Below, one piece after another: positions 35,121-50,200 of a stretch of DNA of 64,000 nucleotides. The notes beneath the pieces were generated by a model, which ran no database searches, was not told the DNA's origin, and saw only the letters and a list, made by a program, of their open reading frames with translations. Both the position numbers and the translations under genes were made by a program. The DNA comes from Diprion similis (Eukaryota; Arthropoda; Insecta; Hymenoptera; Diprionidae). The stretch covers positions 13,790,031 to 13,854,030 of the forward strand of contig NC_060106.1 of assembly GCF_021155765.1 (NCBI RefSeq). The letters run 5' to 3'. How positions within the stretch are numbered: the stretch's first letter is position 1; every line of letters starts with the position of its first letter.

Positions 35121-37299
35121 ATTCTCACACGTAACGCAACGCCGCACTATACGTTCAATGTGTCTATTATATACCTGGCATCGTCCACAAGTTTCCCGGG
35201 TTGCACAATAGCTCTACGTACAAAAACCAGATCGACGTCGTATATATTGACAAAATCGTTTTCTCTCCCCTGTAATTAATTTCAGCCGACTGTAGACGCC
35301 CTCCTCGCTGCATATATACGAACTTTCTTTTTTAAACCCGTTTCATCTTACTGGATCGCCTGGGCTTGGCACCGCCGGTTATTCTTCCCGGTTACCAAGG
35401 GCTCCTAGGTCGGCAAAGGTACCAGTGCACTAGGTGTACAATATCGAAGGTCTATAACTATTCGTCCGAAACAGATGATTTACCAAGATTGCCATACAGC
35501 CGTTCCGTTTATCTTTCAAGAACAGGATCGATGCAGGTTTTATTATATATATAGAACCAGTTACGGTCCATCGCTGCAACATTTTCTCCGGGCGATCCCA
35601 TAAAGATTACCGGCGATGCTCGCTATTCAGGTAACCGATCCCATTTCATGAGTGCAGCATCACTGGATGCTGCATCTGGAAGATGAAAAATTCGCCGTCT
35701 CGTTTCTCTAGAGAGAACGATAATTTAGCTGCGATAAAACAACCATCGAAATACCTAGTTCACGAAGAAATACAAGGTAAGATAAGAAGGGGGGGAAGGC
35801 AGGGAGAAAAAGTGATTCGGCAGATTATTGGACCGCGTCGCTGATCCCACTCTTCGACTTTGGCTGCAGTTACGCCGCGGTATTTGCGTTGCAAGAGGTC
35901 CACGCTGACGAGGATAGCCTACTGCAGCACCGTTTCTAGGGAGCAGCTCGAGCTGACGATGCAGAGTGGTGCAGCAGCAGGGCGGAGGACCGAAGACCCT
36001 TCGGCGCTTGGAATGTCTTCGAAAACAGTCGAGCCCACCGGTGTTCCCCTATATATCCCCTTATTCCACTCCGCTTGATGCTCGATGCGACCGGGAGGAT
36101 GGTCGAGTAGCATGGTCAGACGCTACGCGATGGTATAGAGTAGGGGCGTCGCGTGTTCTCCGCGAGATGATCGTCGAGAAGAGAATCGCCGTTTTATGGT
36201 CAACCGAATGATTCGATGTCTAATTTTCATCGACGTTCACACCGCATACGTCAGTCGTTGGAGGTTTTTGGTTTGAAATAGTAAACCGATACGGGACTTA
36301 TCAGACCCAATGGCGCCTTTCGAAACCTTGGCACTGACTTTGCTGCCGGCGTGCTGTATAAGATTTCCTTTAACCTCTAATAAATCCACGTCTCTGGAGT
36401 CTATCTGGTTAAAATTTATGTCAGTCACGTACTCAGGTGCCGGCGGTGAACGTTCAACGCGGCAACGATCACATTTCCAAAAGTCTTATACCTATCCACC
36501 TAGTCACCAAACGCTGTACTGTACTTCCCGTGACGTAAACGTTCAGTCATTCTCGGTATTGTATTTTTGATATACCTGCTCTCACGCGTGATTTGGGTAT
36601 TCTTGCAGAATGAACCTTGCAGAATGAATTCGAGAAATACCTTATCTGCCTCAAATTAGCCCATGGAAACGGTCGTTTTGAGGTATTTCAGTTTAAGAAA
36701 GTAAAGTCAATAACTGGACTTGAAATATTGTCAAAAATTATTTGCATCGTATGATTCTAATGGAAATCGAAGCTGATTGATTCCAATTCGAACAGAGGAT
36801 CATCAACATTCGAAACGTAGAACGTGTAAAATCTCAGATTCATAGTAATTTGAAAACGAGCTTTGTTAATGATGAATTACCGATACCAACAGTGGTTGAA
36901 TTACCATTGGCCATTTCGATATCCAAATTCTACTTGGTTACAAAGAAGAGTTACTCACCGGTGATCTATGGTCGCGTCGGTACTCGTTATCGACCGATGG
37001 AGAGTCAGTTCAACCTCGACGGCACGGACCTGGCACTGCTTCCAAGTACCGACCGATGATCTATTCCATGCCTTGCTCACCGTAGAACCGAGTTTCTGTT
37101 CCACCGTCGGCTGTAACATTAACACAATAATCAGTTACCTGATGACTGTATCATGAATAGTAGAGGGTATGACACCTATAGTTGGATTTGGGATCAATTC
37201 CAAAATTTGTAGAGATGAATATAGATCATTGTAATAAATAGATTCTAGAGTTTAGTCAAAGAAATTAGGTATAAAGTGTCTGGTAGTTTGATTCCTGCA

Positions 37300-37503
37300 A
37301 TGAAAAATTACGCTAAATTAATTAAGAATTTTCAAGTACTGCAAATCGTACTCCTAAATGAAGAGGGGAAAATTTACGGTAGAGACAAATTGTATCGCGT
37401 ATCCGTTTTACCGAGAAGGCAATTTAAATTAGAAACTTTCACTTTGACCAAACGACGAGACCCCAAGCCCACCGTGCTGGAACGGCAACCCAAGAAAAGG
37501 AGG
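37300..37503 (+). CDS. Candidate short coding exon (unrecognised)
   Basis: From the ATG at 37300 a Lys/Arg-rich frame (MKNYAKLIKNFQVLQIVLLN to RQPKKRR) stays open for 68 codons, reaching AGGAG|GTAAGA, a consensus donor. No downstream exon was identified, and no protein family is recognised. It may be part of an unannotated transcript or chance. Confidence 0.15.
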
Positions 37504-40500
37504 TAAGAGTGTTTACAAAAAGTGTAACGACTTCGTTTAGATCGTTGTTAAACTTGAGCATTCTTAGTAAAGACTTCCCAGCTACAGTCCCTTCGGTGCC
37601 TCATATTCGGCTTGAATTGGTTATATTGTGCGTGACGGACACGTCAAGGTACTTAACTCCAGGTAAACAACCCCTAAATCACCGGACGCTCGACTCTACC
37701 GTCATGGCCATTGTCCGGTTCAGTCGGCGTTTAAGGTTGCTGCAAACTATTTGTTTGTAATTCTGGGTCAGTGCGAATTTCGACTACCGAAGTGCACCCG
37801 CAGTAAAGCACGTTTTATTAGATTACCAGGGCTCAATATTGGCCCCAAGATTGCCGATATACAGTTAGGTAGCACAACGACTGATCCCTGCAGGACGTCC
37901 AGACGACATATCATCTAGGTATAGTCGGCAATTCGTGCTGTGCTTGTATATTGCAATGCAAACAAAATCGTTATACATAGATTGAAATCGGTCCGTCCTA
38001 CCGGACGCTTGCCGATGTTGTTAAATCCGGAGGACTTTACTTCGGGGTTTATATCGGTGTTTAGAGTCTAGTTTAGTTTTACATCTGTGCTTAACGTTAA
38101 ATTTTTTCATACTCTTTTATACTTTGTAAACCATCATAATGTCGAATGCGAAGTTGCAAAGTGACTACCACATCCACATCCACATCCTCGAAATCGTAGC
38201 AGCGCGGATGAAAGTGTCCGATTTTTATCGGCGACATAAAATAAATCACTGGTGGTAATCAAGTTGAGTCGCATATTGCGAGAAGCTCACCCCTATTTCC
38301 GTTGTAGAGTAGGTAGGCAGGCTGACATGTACAACGTAAGTGGACGTCGGGGTTCAGGGACGAACGATGAATGCCTTGGCACCCGGCGACAATCGGTCTG
38401 AATCTTTTCCTTGCCAATATTCACAATCAGTTTCGTGGAATTATAACTAAGCCTAAAACTATCGCTAATTCTGTCTTTGTTAATCTAACATTTCCATTGA
38501 AAGTAAGAAATTACTTGAAAATAGATGTCGGTGTGGATGAACGCGATATGAAACTCTGCGACAATATAATAGCCCTGGCACATGGGGATCAATTGTTGAT
38601 GAAAAATGCTGCTCTAGTCGGAGAGCGTCGCCCGGTAAATAAGACCTGCGACTTCGCCCCTGGAGTAGACACCGAGTAAACATGGGCCAGTCCTTAATAA
38701 GGGCTGATTAAGAAGCGCCGAGTTTACAGTGTTTGCCGAACATGATGCCCCTCCACCTCTCTGCCCGTCCGTAGCAACGAAGCACATGTATAGATGCGAT
38801 GTATTATACGTGTGAGTCCTAAGGGGTGGCGTCGCGACGCTCGACTCCCTGGCACCTCGTCGGGAACGGGAGGTTGACCTTTAACCAGAGCCGGATTGTT
38901 TTCACCTCGAATCATGTCACAGGTCTGTGAAGAATAATAATGCGCAATGTTTATATAATGTTATAAAAAGCATCAGAAGAGGATATCCTCGGTTCACACG
39001 GTTGTAGTATTGAAAAAATGCGCGAATGTGGTCGCAAAGTCAGAAATCTCTGGTCAAAAGTAATGGACAAAGGATTTTTTAGAACCTGATTGGTAGGTTG
39101 TCGTTCGTTGGTTCCAGTACTGCAAGCAAGCGACCTCCGTTACAGGGTGGAAGCGCCTTCCTAGTAGGTATAAGCCAAAGATGGAAGCGCGGAGGTTCAG
39201 AGAACGACGAGGTGAGGGAGGCTGGAGGCAGAAGGCTGGTATTCCCGATGTACTCCTCCCCCGATGAAGCCATTACCGGGACAAAGCTGCCACCAGATTG
39301 CCTTTGGCGTTTGCAGCACCGCCTCGCCCGCGCTTCGTTTGTATTCATGATTTAAATTCAATTGGCTTTTATCCGTCCGCCGGTCCCGGGCCCGTTGGCG
39401 TACCGTGTTTCTCGTGTTCCTCTCGTGCTTCCCGGGTCCCGTTTCGCCTCCCTGCCTGCCTTGCTGGTGATGAAATCCCCGAGATCACAGGACTCGGCGA
39501 CGGCGGAGCGAGAAGAAGGACGGAGCGCGAGGACGCCTAAAGCGAGATGGAAGGACCAGGCCTTCGGAGATCGATCCACCTCACTTTCCCTCTACAACAA
39601 ACCCGCCGCCCTCCCTTGCTCTTCCCTCAAATTTTGTCGTCGTCGTTCGGTTATAATGCTGATGATATTGCCCACCGAACGCCATCTTGTAACATTCTGA
39701 CAACTCAAGTTCCGCGAGGTTAAAGAGGCGTTGAATTGAGCGCATGAAGTCTTATCCGTTCGAAGTAAATCATGATCTACTATGGAAGTAAAGCGGCGTA
39801 TGTGATGACTTCGACAAGTCTTTTGGGGTTTCTGACGTGAACGTGACCCTCACATCGATTTCCTCCTCTCTTTGTCAAGCGAGCAAAGGATTTCAAGCTG
39901 AGACGAAATGGCGGATGGACCGAGCGTTTCACGTTTCCGACATTGTGTATACCACCCAATTTTCTCCGGTCCATAACAAGTCCGCGTGCACCTTGAAACG
40001 TCGTTATACCTAGACACCGAGGGTTTGCGCTGCCACGCGTCACTGAAGGAATTTTCAGGCCTTGGGAATCCCGTACGACCTTCAATGATCCTGCAGAGTG
40101 GCGCGTGGCGGTGACGGATGTGTTTAGGGCCGTCGTATAACCGCGTGGCTTGCAGCGTTTCAAAGGACCAACAGCGTCCTTGCCGCGGAGGAATCTTTGT
40201 TTCCGCTTGGCTCCTCGCGATGGATTCATCTTTTCTCTCGAGATCTTCATGCGCCCGAGTCGAAGACGAGAGTCTAGGGCCCCTTCGATTGGTCTCAAGA
40301 CTACCGGGCAAGTAGTCGGACGTCTATTATGCCCCCTTGGCTGCTCCAGGCTTCGTTGGTGGTGCTGGCTCGGAGCCAGTTTACGAGGCACCAAGGCTTC
40401 CATGCGCCACGCGCACAATTTTACGACCAACTTGAAGGTGGACCTTATTTTCACCCCCGGGTCGACCTTCGACAGCTCCTGCAATCACTTGCTCCGTGCT

Positions 40501-43500
40501 GCGTTTGATGAGCCGCGGAAAATCGGTATATATCCATGTCGCACGTCGAGTGCACCTTGCACGTCGATCCTTGTACTTTGCCATTTTCAAATTTGTTGAA
40601 TTCTCTATACCTATTCCGTAACACGAATCCTTCGATATACCCGGATTTTGGAATTTAATTCGAGCAGACGGAAGGCATCCAGCAGTAATATCTATTCTGA
40701 TCGAAATATCCCATGTAATTCTTATCGGGGTTCCCCGGCACTCTCTTAATGCATTCTATTGAAATCCAGAAGTATCAGTGAAAACGAGGAAGAAATCTTT
40801 GCACGTATTAGATATCGCAATCGAAATAGATCTGTGAGTGATAAATAGTTACAACTCACCGACCACGATTTACGAATTGTCAACGCGATTAATACCATTT
40901 CGGTGAAAGATAATTGGTTCGACATCTGGTCGATGGCTCACGATTAGTCAATTGTACATCGTATACGTGAGCTACGGAAAACCGACATTCATTCGATTCA
41001 TCATGAATCACATAATGTGTAGCCGATTTCAGTTTCACGTTATTTTACCATCCATAACTGACGATATGTGCCAACAATGTATGAAGCAGTAGGTAGAAGT
41101 CGTTCTGATGATTCACGTTTTTTCTTCTAATATGAAAATAAGCATCACCTATTAATTGCTTTTCCCAGTAGGCATTGCCCGGTGGGTAAACACATGTAGA
41201 TCGTATCTATTTGTACTATCACTCAGCCCGTTACGATGAGTTCGTGATTACAACCATATTAAGTCTCTTTGCTTAACGACTGTGGGGATTCACAGAGAAT
41301 TTGAGAAGAGAAAAAGTTCAAGCCGCGTTACGGGGATTCCTCCTTGCAGAGATTTTTAGAAAAGAAATCGAGATTGAGAAAATACATAGCTTTATTACCA
41401 ACACCGATCATTCCATAATGTATCTATATTATTTTATAAACTTGTAGATTTCTTTTTCGTGCAGCATGATTAATGTTTGAGTTTTCCAGAATACACCCAA
41501 TTCAGACGTCGCGCGAGTTTCAAGCGATACTTTTTTTTATCCCGAATTACAAAGATAAGTATGAGCAGTCATCGACAGGCCGAGCAATAGATTTCTTTAA
41601 AATTCTTTGTATCGCGTGAGTGACGCATGAGTATATAGAGCCATATACGTCACACGAATATACGGTGACAAAATCTATCTAGTTCTGAGTAAAAAAATAT
41701 ACTCAGTACTTCAGTAGCGAAGGAACGCTCTAGTGGGAGAAAAAAAATTCAATCCAACATTGCCAAACATCTTCTTCTACGATTGCCGATGTAAAACCGG
41801 ATCCTTATTTCACGTTAACGCAGAATTTCGGATTGACCGATACGAATCGTATTATCAGTACAATCACCGTAGACGTGGGATTTTCTCGCATCATCCGATG
41901 GGTAATAGTTCCCACTCTTTCTGGTTATGTATGATTCCATTTCCAGGAGGATATTCCTGGTTGAAAGGCTTCCCTCGGAGATACTCGAGCTTAAAATTAC
42001 GAATTACATAAATAAAAATTTTGCAGGCGAAAATTCTCCCCTTCTCGTCAGACACGACGTAGGAAAAGAAAATAAGAAATAGAAGAGGAAGAATAGAGGC
42101 CAGCTCGTAATTCCTCGGCGTGGGGACGGCAGCGCGAAGCGAACCACGAAGAGGCCCGCCTCGGCCTTGGGGCCACGCGCCCGCAGCAATGGGAGGTGTT
42201 TTATGGGGCCCGTAATGGGCCCGCAATGCCGTCCCTCCGTACTCGCGTGCTTCCTAGGTCAGGTTATGGCGAACCCTCGCCTATCCCGTCCTATCCGGGT
42301 GGAACCGAGTATACCTAAGGGTACGCAGGAACTGCCCCGATGCCATATTCCTCAATGTCGAGGCCCTCGTGATCTATAGGTTGGAACTTTCATATTTACG
42401 ATCGCATTGTGCGACCGTTTACGATGGTACAATTCCTGTTTTCAAAATTACTTATTTTAATTAAAACTGCCAGCAGCGGGTGGCTCCGAGGCCTTCGGTC
42501 TAAGCGTGCCGCCGTCCCATTCAAAGTCGAGGATCCAAGGACCGCCGTTTGCCTACGATATTGCCTCAGTTACACTCTTTCTTGCACCTATTCATACCAA
42601 CTGCAACTGCCATTATGTGACCAAGAAGCTCGCTGCCTCTTCGCACCTCTTCCAGCTTCTATATTAACCCTATAAAATGGTTTCCCCGCCGGAAATATGC
42701 GCCTCAGTAGCTGTATAAACTGTATAAACGGTGACGAATATAAGAAATCACGATCGAAAAAATGCAGGTTCAAAATCTAGGGCTCAGCACTAATTGTAAG
42801 GGTAATAAATCTCCGCGTGTGCAGAGTAGAATGTGGAGTCAATTTGACCCCATGGTTAGACATTAATTAGGCGAGGTGTTGTGCAGCGTCTTCGAGCCGC
42901 AGGTTCTTCGGTCCTTGGATCATAAACTCAAGCAGCAACATCGGAAGATGCAAGCGTGGGTGGTTGAGGAGGTCTGCGGTGTGTCAATCGTCGGGTGGCC
43001 ACGAGACCACATGCGATCATGCGTCGGTGTCCGCAACCGCACGGCGTGGTATGGGCAATGGGCATGCCTGCCACCAGCAACAAACTTTATGCGATTTGAA
43101 ACGTTCGAAAAGAAATGCCGACGATTCTTCTCTCGGTGCTCCCGCTAATGTATTCGATAAATCACACATTCTTTTAGACGAATCAACACCGCCAGCAACT
43201 CAATTATTACGCCTTCATGTGTGGAAGCCTATATATACATATACTGGTAAGCCTCGTTATAATAGGCTCGTATTCTAGATGCGGTAATTAAACACGGATT
43301 TCACCAAGCCTAATTCTTCCAACTCAAGAAGCCGTCCGGTACATATTACAGACCAGAAAAAAATCGTGGATTCTTCCAAAATATGTATGATGCGTAATTA
43401 TTAAACATTATACGCCTTGCGTGTATATGTATATTTCCATTAAAGAATGAAATAACACAAGATATTATTACAATGAACGAAAAGTGCATCACCAGAGCAA

Positions 43501-44191
43501 CGATCTCACGAAATATAATCTAAAAATATCTTCACGCAGATATTTGTCAGCTATTTTACACTCGCAGTTTCTCGTCGTAATTTTTAGTCTTGCCGAAAGT
43601 TGATGAGCGAAATGTTTGCCAGAATTTGTAAAAAAAACAAAAAACACTGATATCTTATCGTTGGAAAAAAATACCTGGAATAATCGTAACAGATTAGAGT
43701 ACATCTAACGAACCGCAGGATCACCTTTCAAAGAAACATTAGCATACAGGTAATTTAACACTTGCGATAAAAATACTCGAGAATTTTATTTTTCCAAGGT
43801 GTGCGGGGAGCACGAAATCCATATAACATATTGCGAAATTGGAGAGTACGTAATCAGGGCGGCTAACCTCAATGGTAAAACGGAAGCCAGCTGATTACGG
43901 GTACCATCGTGGTTCCGATAACCACTTATCGACGTGCCTGACGGATTCGTGGGTGTGCTGAATCGACGTAGCGTCACACACTAACACGGATAGTACGGAT
44001 AGGACGCCCCACGCCTGTCTAATGTCAACTCTGACTCGTTCGGCTTGATTCGTAGAAACGCGACTTATCCATACAGAAATAATACCAAGACACTCCACTC
44101 CGGGTATTCGCGAGCCTTCAAAGTGACGACTATGAGGTGCTTAAATATGTGCATCAATGCAGGTTTGCACAGCGATAAGATTCCTCGACTT

Positions 44192-44220
44192 TCCTCCTCC
44201 TCCTCCTCCTCCTCCTCCTC
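44192..44220 (+). repeat. TCC trinucleotide repeat
   Basis: About nine tandem CCT units. Confidence 0.9.
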
Positions 44221-47200
44221 GATCCCCGCGGGTCATGGGTGTGTATGGCACATGGCATACCTGTTCCCACCGGTATAGGTATATACCAACCCACCTTATA
44301 CATACCTACGTTCGGCATTAACGTACATACTTCTAATATGTTACCGGTATTTCACCGTGTGTCTCCAGGTCTTGTCAATAGGGCTTAACTTGTAGCTGCG
44401 GCCGGTTGCCCGCCGCTGCCTTCCCGGACTCGCCGAGCGGCGCGGCGGCGGCCCGACTGATGTGTTATAGTCTAAGGTCTCACTATCGTTTACTGCCCGG
44501 GCCTCTGAGCTCCAGGTTGAACATGTATACCGTACACAGGCCGTGATACACGGACGTCTGTTGGGGGGAACGAAGGCAAGGCTGTGTAACCGATTGCGAG
44601 TTTGCAAAACGAACGGTCCGCGCATTCGCGGAAAGGACAAAGGAGTTGTACCTACATATCTATCTCTGGATGTATTAATACACCGGAACGGTTGTACCGC
44701 GCAACATACATCGAGTTGAAGCTGCAAGCTGCCCGGTGGTCGCCGGTTGAGTACGAACGAAGAAAACTCGCCCCGGATCCGCAGGGGCATAAATATCGAT
44801 CCTTATTCTGCAATTTTTTCCTTACGAGCATGTGAATGCGGTATACGAACCACGATCGGTGAAGAAAATTGGCAAACATAAATTTGGCGCCTTTTTAAAT
44901 ACCGGAAACTCTTACGCGCTTTTAACTTGACTCATCTTACAATTAAACTTAACACGTTTTTCGGAGTTCTACGCGGCTTTTCGCGATGCGAATGACACAC
45001 GTCAAGGTGGCACATTGGAAGTAGAACGGTTCGGACGGTCGTGCCAGTCAGGGTGTCGGAGGGGGGTCGAAGGGAGGGGGAGAGCCGAGATCAAAAGCGC
45101 CGCTATCGCACGCCACGTAAGCCGTTTTATATACGCGTCCCATCCTATGCTCCAGTTCCATGATATATAATGTTGCTTGATATTGGATCGTATAAAATGT
45201 GTAAAGTACGCACGACTTTTTGGTCCAAGTAAAAACGTTGCATCGTGGAAGACGGAAATGAGAGACGGAAGGGACAGTGTCATATATACCTACACAACAC
45301 ATTGATTTGGCATAGAACTTTATGGCGTGATTTTAGAAAGAAGAAAACATCATAGTTCAGACTCTTTTCATTCGTAGTAATAAATTTATTCTTTTTCTTG
45401 TATTACTCAGAATACAAAAACATATCATTCTTTCTGTGAATCATTGTGCGCAATAATACTCAAGGCTTTGACCGTTACGCAACAGTATCGATTGACTGCA
45501 GAAGTCGATCATATCGGACGATTTGTTTTGGGAATCTGGTATTGCATCTCTTCGCAGGGTGTACAAAGGGTATAATAAGTCCGAAGCCGTGTTGTGTATC
45601 GTTTTACGCTCGTTCCCCCCTGAGTGGGGCCGCTAATTAGTAAACGTCGCTGTTGCACAGCTCTCCAAGTGCAGAGTGCATGGAGAGAGAGAGAGAGTCT
45701 ATATAGTAAATATCATGGATACTTAGAACGGGTCCAGAGTGTGCTGAGCGAGTAGCCGAAGAAATATAAACATCTTCGAAATCGTGCCTCACGTCCACGC
45801 GAGACGTGATCGTATAATTTGTTAGACGTACGAGACTACATCGGATTGGCTTTGGCAAGTTGAGATGAAAGGATCAGAGTGTTGCCCTGCAGGAAGCGAT
45901 AATTGTCCCACATGCATGCAGCGCTCTGGTGTATCTCGGGTGGTAAGCCCGGCAAAGGATCTCTGCACCAGGGGCCTTCGAGAGTATAAAAGTGTCGCGG
46001 GCCCTGTAACGCAACGGCGCGATACGAGTGAGGCCCATTCGTCACCTAGAGGCGAGTCGCGAGCGTTAAAATAATCTAAATAAGCTCCGCAGCGCCGACT
46101 CTTTTACACGCCTCGCACACACTCGTAAAGGAGGATTCCGGAATCTCGAGATCGCATCGTGGGTGAAAACGCTACGCGTCGTGCTGCAGGCTTCACAAGG
46201 AGGCGTAGTTCTTTATCTGAGAGTGCAGCTCCCGATGTGTGGCGAGAAACGAGGCTACGACCCTATAAGCTGGCACTTCGCTCCACCAGAAGCGGTACCA
46301 ACGGATCATCGCGGCCTGCAGCAGCAGAAGCGGCGGGCATCTGTTGCCCGGTTGAGACAAAGCAGATCTTGCGTCCTGCGGCGCTGCTACGCGACCGATG
46401 GACCCGGCCTCGCCCCTCGTCTAGCGTCCTTAAAACGCGCAATATCTCCGCTCGACAGCCTTCGAGTGCCTTCTTTCAGCGTTTTCCAATGTTTAGAAAA
46501 CCCTGAAGCTGCGCCGCTGTAGGTCTCCGGCTAACCGGAGAAATTGGGAACATCTGCGTGGCGTGGCGTCTTTTGGGTCCGTCCCCTCGGCGATTTTGAC
46601 CGTTGCGTATGAGGAAGATCGCGGGATCGAAACGATGTTTGCGGGGCGCGTGGGAATAATTAATTTTAACGTATATAACATAGAATCGGCTCAACGCGGT
46701 TACCGCAATTGATTCACGGATTACCGAGCTAATCCTGGGTAATCTGGCGTGACAGGGGTAATTAACGATCTATAACCGAGTGTATGTATTGGGCGTGGAA
46801 AGAATTGTAAAAGTAGGTGTAATCGATAAGAATATTGTAAGGTATTTCTGTCACTGCTTGTATACCTGTAACCGCTATGTTATGCCGATGTGACGCAAAT
46901 GATACGGTGCCACTTAAAATAGCAATCATTTGCTGTATAAGATGATTATCGATTCCAAAATTGAAATACAAGTACACGGTAATTAATTTATCGGGTTTAC
47001 GACCGAGTCGCGTTACAGATATACGTTAGACGGTGACGTTTGCACGCAAGCATCGATGAGCACCGCAGGCCTCTTTTAACACTAAGACTGGTTTTACAAT
47101 TTTGTTTTAAATTTACTACTTCACGTTACATTTTACCTCGGTAATTCTAGTGTCAAACTTGCCGATTTATCGCCGACAACCTGCGTTCATACATAGGTCT

Positions 47201-50200
47201 GATTATTACTGTCGCGAACTTATCTAGCAACCGATTTTCGGCTCCGAACACAATACGATTCGGTTTTAGGGTCAACGCGATTCCGAGTACCTACATCGTG
47301 TGTCGATTCGGTTCAAAACCTGTCACAATGCCTCTCGGATATACATACACATAAGCTTTAAAGCTTAATAACCCCTCTGAGGAAAATTCTGACCGGTTGA
47401 CCCAATTTTTCTTTCAGGTACAACGTAAATTTCGAGAGGATTATTCTTCAAAATCGAGAAAGTGTGCTAGTGGTACGCTTGACCTGCAGGTATATGAGGA
47501 GCCGATCCTACAAAGGTCCCTTCACACTGTTCCGTAATAATTAGCGCTCGGATGTCCTTCCGCAAATTAACACCTTAACAATTGTTCACTGGATTCGAAG
47601 GACATGAAAATACATTTTTCCTGACCTTACACGTCGACATCTTCGCCTTATTTATAGCGCGATTGTCTCTAATCGACAAAGTTCCACACACGATCTACTA
47701 TTCTAGACTATTCTGAGGGAAAAGGCTTGCAGAAAACTGTGTGAACGACTCCTTTATAGCCGTACTGGATCCCAATAATAATATAACTAGGCATACTGAA
47801 GCAATATTTGAAGCAGAGTCGACCCGGAGACCCTGCAGACCGGGTAAAACGGACGGGCTGCAGGTCGGACGGATGGGTTTTTACATCTTAATCCGCATAC
47901 AATACCAACTTTATGTTTATGCGTTTATGTTTATTGTTTTTACGATTGTGCAGTAGCAGCCCGAAGCGAAACGTTAGGTGCTTGTACCTACTTACGGAGC
48001 TCGAATTCTCAATTTGACTTCCCAGCACTCTCCTTATTCTGCATTCCCGTTGCAGCTGCTACAGAAATAAGTCTTCCTCTTTTCGCTTCAATTTTACCGA
48101 GGTACAACACCTGATATTTCGCCAAGGCTGAACGGAGAGAAGATTTTTAGATTTTTCCAAGTAATTGCCGATGTTTACTAGACATGGACAAATATTACGG
48201 AACGAGGTTTTTTCTTGGTATGAAGAAAGAGTCGACCGTGGCCCGTACTTTTCCGGCTTAAACGATCTTCTCTATAATCCAATGGAGAATATTCAAACCG
48301 AACGGGTTTTCTGACCGACTCCGTAGGACAGATTCAACGAATCACTTTCTCTGCCTGCGTCCAAGATATTTGTATATTTTGCAATTCCAGTCAAGGTCTC
48401 CATGTAACGTCCAATATTTATAAAATCGGTTGCGCGTAAAATGCGAGAAGAAGTTAAGAGCTTGGAACAAGCTTACCTGAGTGCTGTAAAAAAAAATAGC
48501 ATTGCCAAGTCCCTCCGCGCGCAAATCCCTTCAGCTTTATGGATACAGCATAAATACACCCTTTGAGCCTTCTGTCCTCTTGAGGAACAACAATGGCGTA
48601 CACCTTCTCTTTCGGAGGGTATAATCAGTCGGCAGAAGCTAGCATCCGAGGAGACTGCAGTAAAGAAATAAAATATGCATTCAACATCCAGCGCGAGGCT
48701 CGTGGCAGTTGAATTTCTGCAGTCGCGTCGATTGGCCGACGTCCGTTTTCTCTTTTTTCGTAATTATAAAGAACAAAAACAATAGTAACAAAAAAAAAAA
48801 ATAAATAAATAAATACCGCCACGATACAAAACGTTAGGATGTCCGCGTTCGCCGGTAAAGCAAATTTGACTTTGGTACAGGTAAATTCGAAACCGGGGAA
48901 GTGTTTCTTTCCTGCGCGGCTCTCGCGTGGCGACTTGTCTGCACGCACGCACGTTCACGGCCACGACTGTCATAATATTGGAAGCATAAATATTTGACGT
49001 GCAAATAATCGCGTCACCTTTCGCTCGCCCAGCTAGAAGTCAGGAAACCCCCAACCTTCGCTCGGCATCCGGCCTGCAAAACTCTACAGCGACGGCCTAG
49101 ATTGACAATTCGAAAAACGTCAGCTATTTTTGTACGAGTCAAGAAGTGAAGGGTATTAAAAGTGCAGCAAACTTGGCCACCCTGATCGCGTGCAGTAATC
49201 CTTCGAAAATGAAAAATGAAAGATTTTCGAAAAGTCTGCAGCAGAATCGCGCGTCCGCACGAAAAGCACTTACAAGAGGGCAGCGGAATGTAATTTACGA
49301 ACCTCCTCAAGTGGATAACGGAGACGACCAGTCTAGCTGACCGTGTTTTTTCCAACATATGCCGATCTTCTCAGGTTCTCGCGATGCCGGGTGATTAGTG
49401 TCAAAACGGTTACTTCCCAGACGAACCGCCGATGGCCGCATAGCACCACCCCGTCACGTTTCAAGAGTTGAAAATTCTTGAGTGGTTTATACCATTCTCT
49501 GAGCTGTTACTCTCTGTATGTGTAGCTCGCTTGTATGTATATGCATACGTAATACGTACGTGTATCCATGCGTAGTCTGTTTTGCTAGCGTCTCACACCA
49601 GCTTCCAATAAATGTCTCGATATTTACCCTAGCGAACACTTTCACGTCGTAACAAATTTCCAAACAAGTACATACTTGACGTCTCAATACACATACACCC
49701 TCGAGCCCTGGCCATATACGGCAAGGTATTCGACACACGACACTCGAGAAAAGTATTGCTTTCACGAGACTGATACTGAGACGCCTTTTTCCCTCTTTAG
49801 AAACAAAGTGCCATTTTTTTCTAAACATTATACCTAAGCGTTCTACCGCACTGGAGCGAATATCCAAACAAACGTCGACCGTTTTTTCGCGTTTGATGAA
49901 TTTTTTCATTAAAAAGAAAAAAATATTCTTTGCTTCCGAACTAGAGTTGGGCTGTTAAAATATTGCAATTTTTCGAGGATTTCTCACTAGCCGGGCAATC
50001 GAAGGGCAGGTTTTGAGGGGTGGAATACAGAGCGGTATCTATAAGGGCGTATTTTGCGAGGGGGTGTACCGGGCTGATGGAGCTTGAAACTGAATTATCC
50101 TGCCTCCGCCTCTGCCGCAGGCGATCCGGGTTCGTCCGGATACGCGAGTCGTCTTATCGCAGCATCTGTAATCACCGCTCGTCTTTCAAACGCCAAATAT

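Noticed and set aside
46159..46522. Two overlapping plus-strand frames of 115 and 119 codons
   Set aside because: They conflict in frame, have no domain, and sit in a GC-rich patch that lowers stop frequency.
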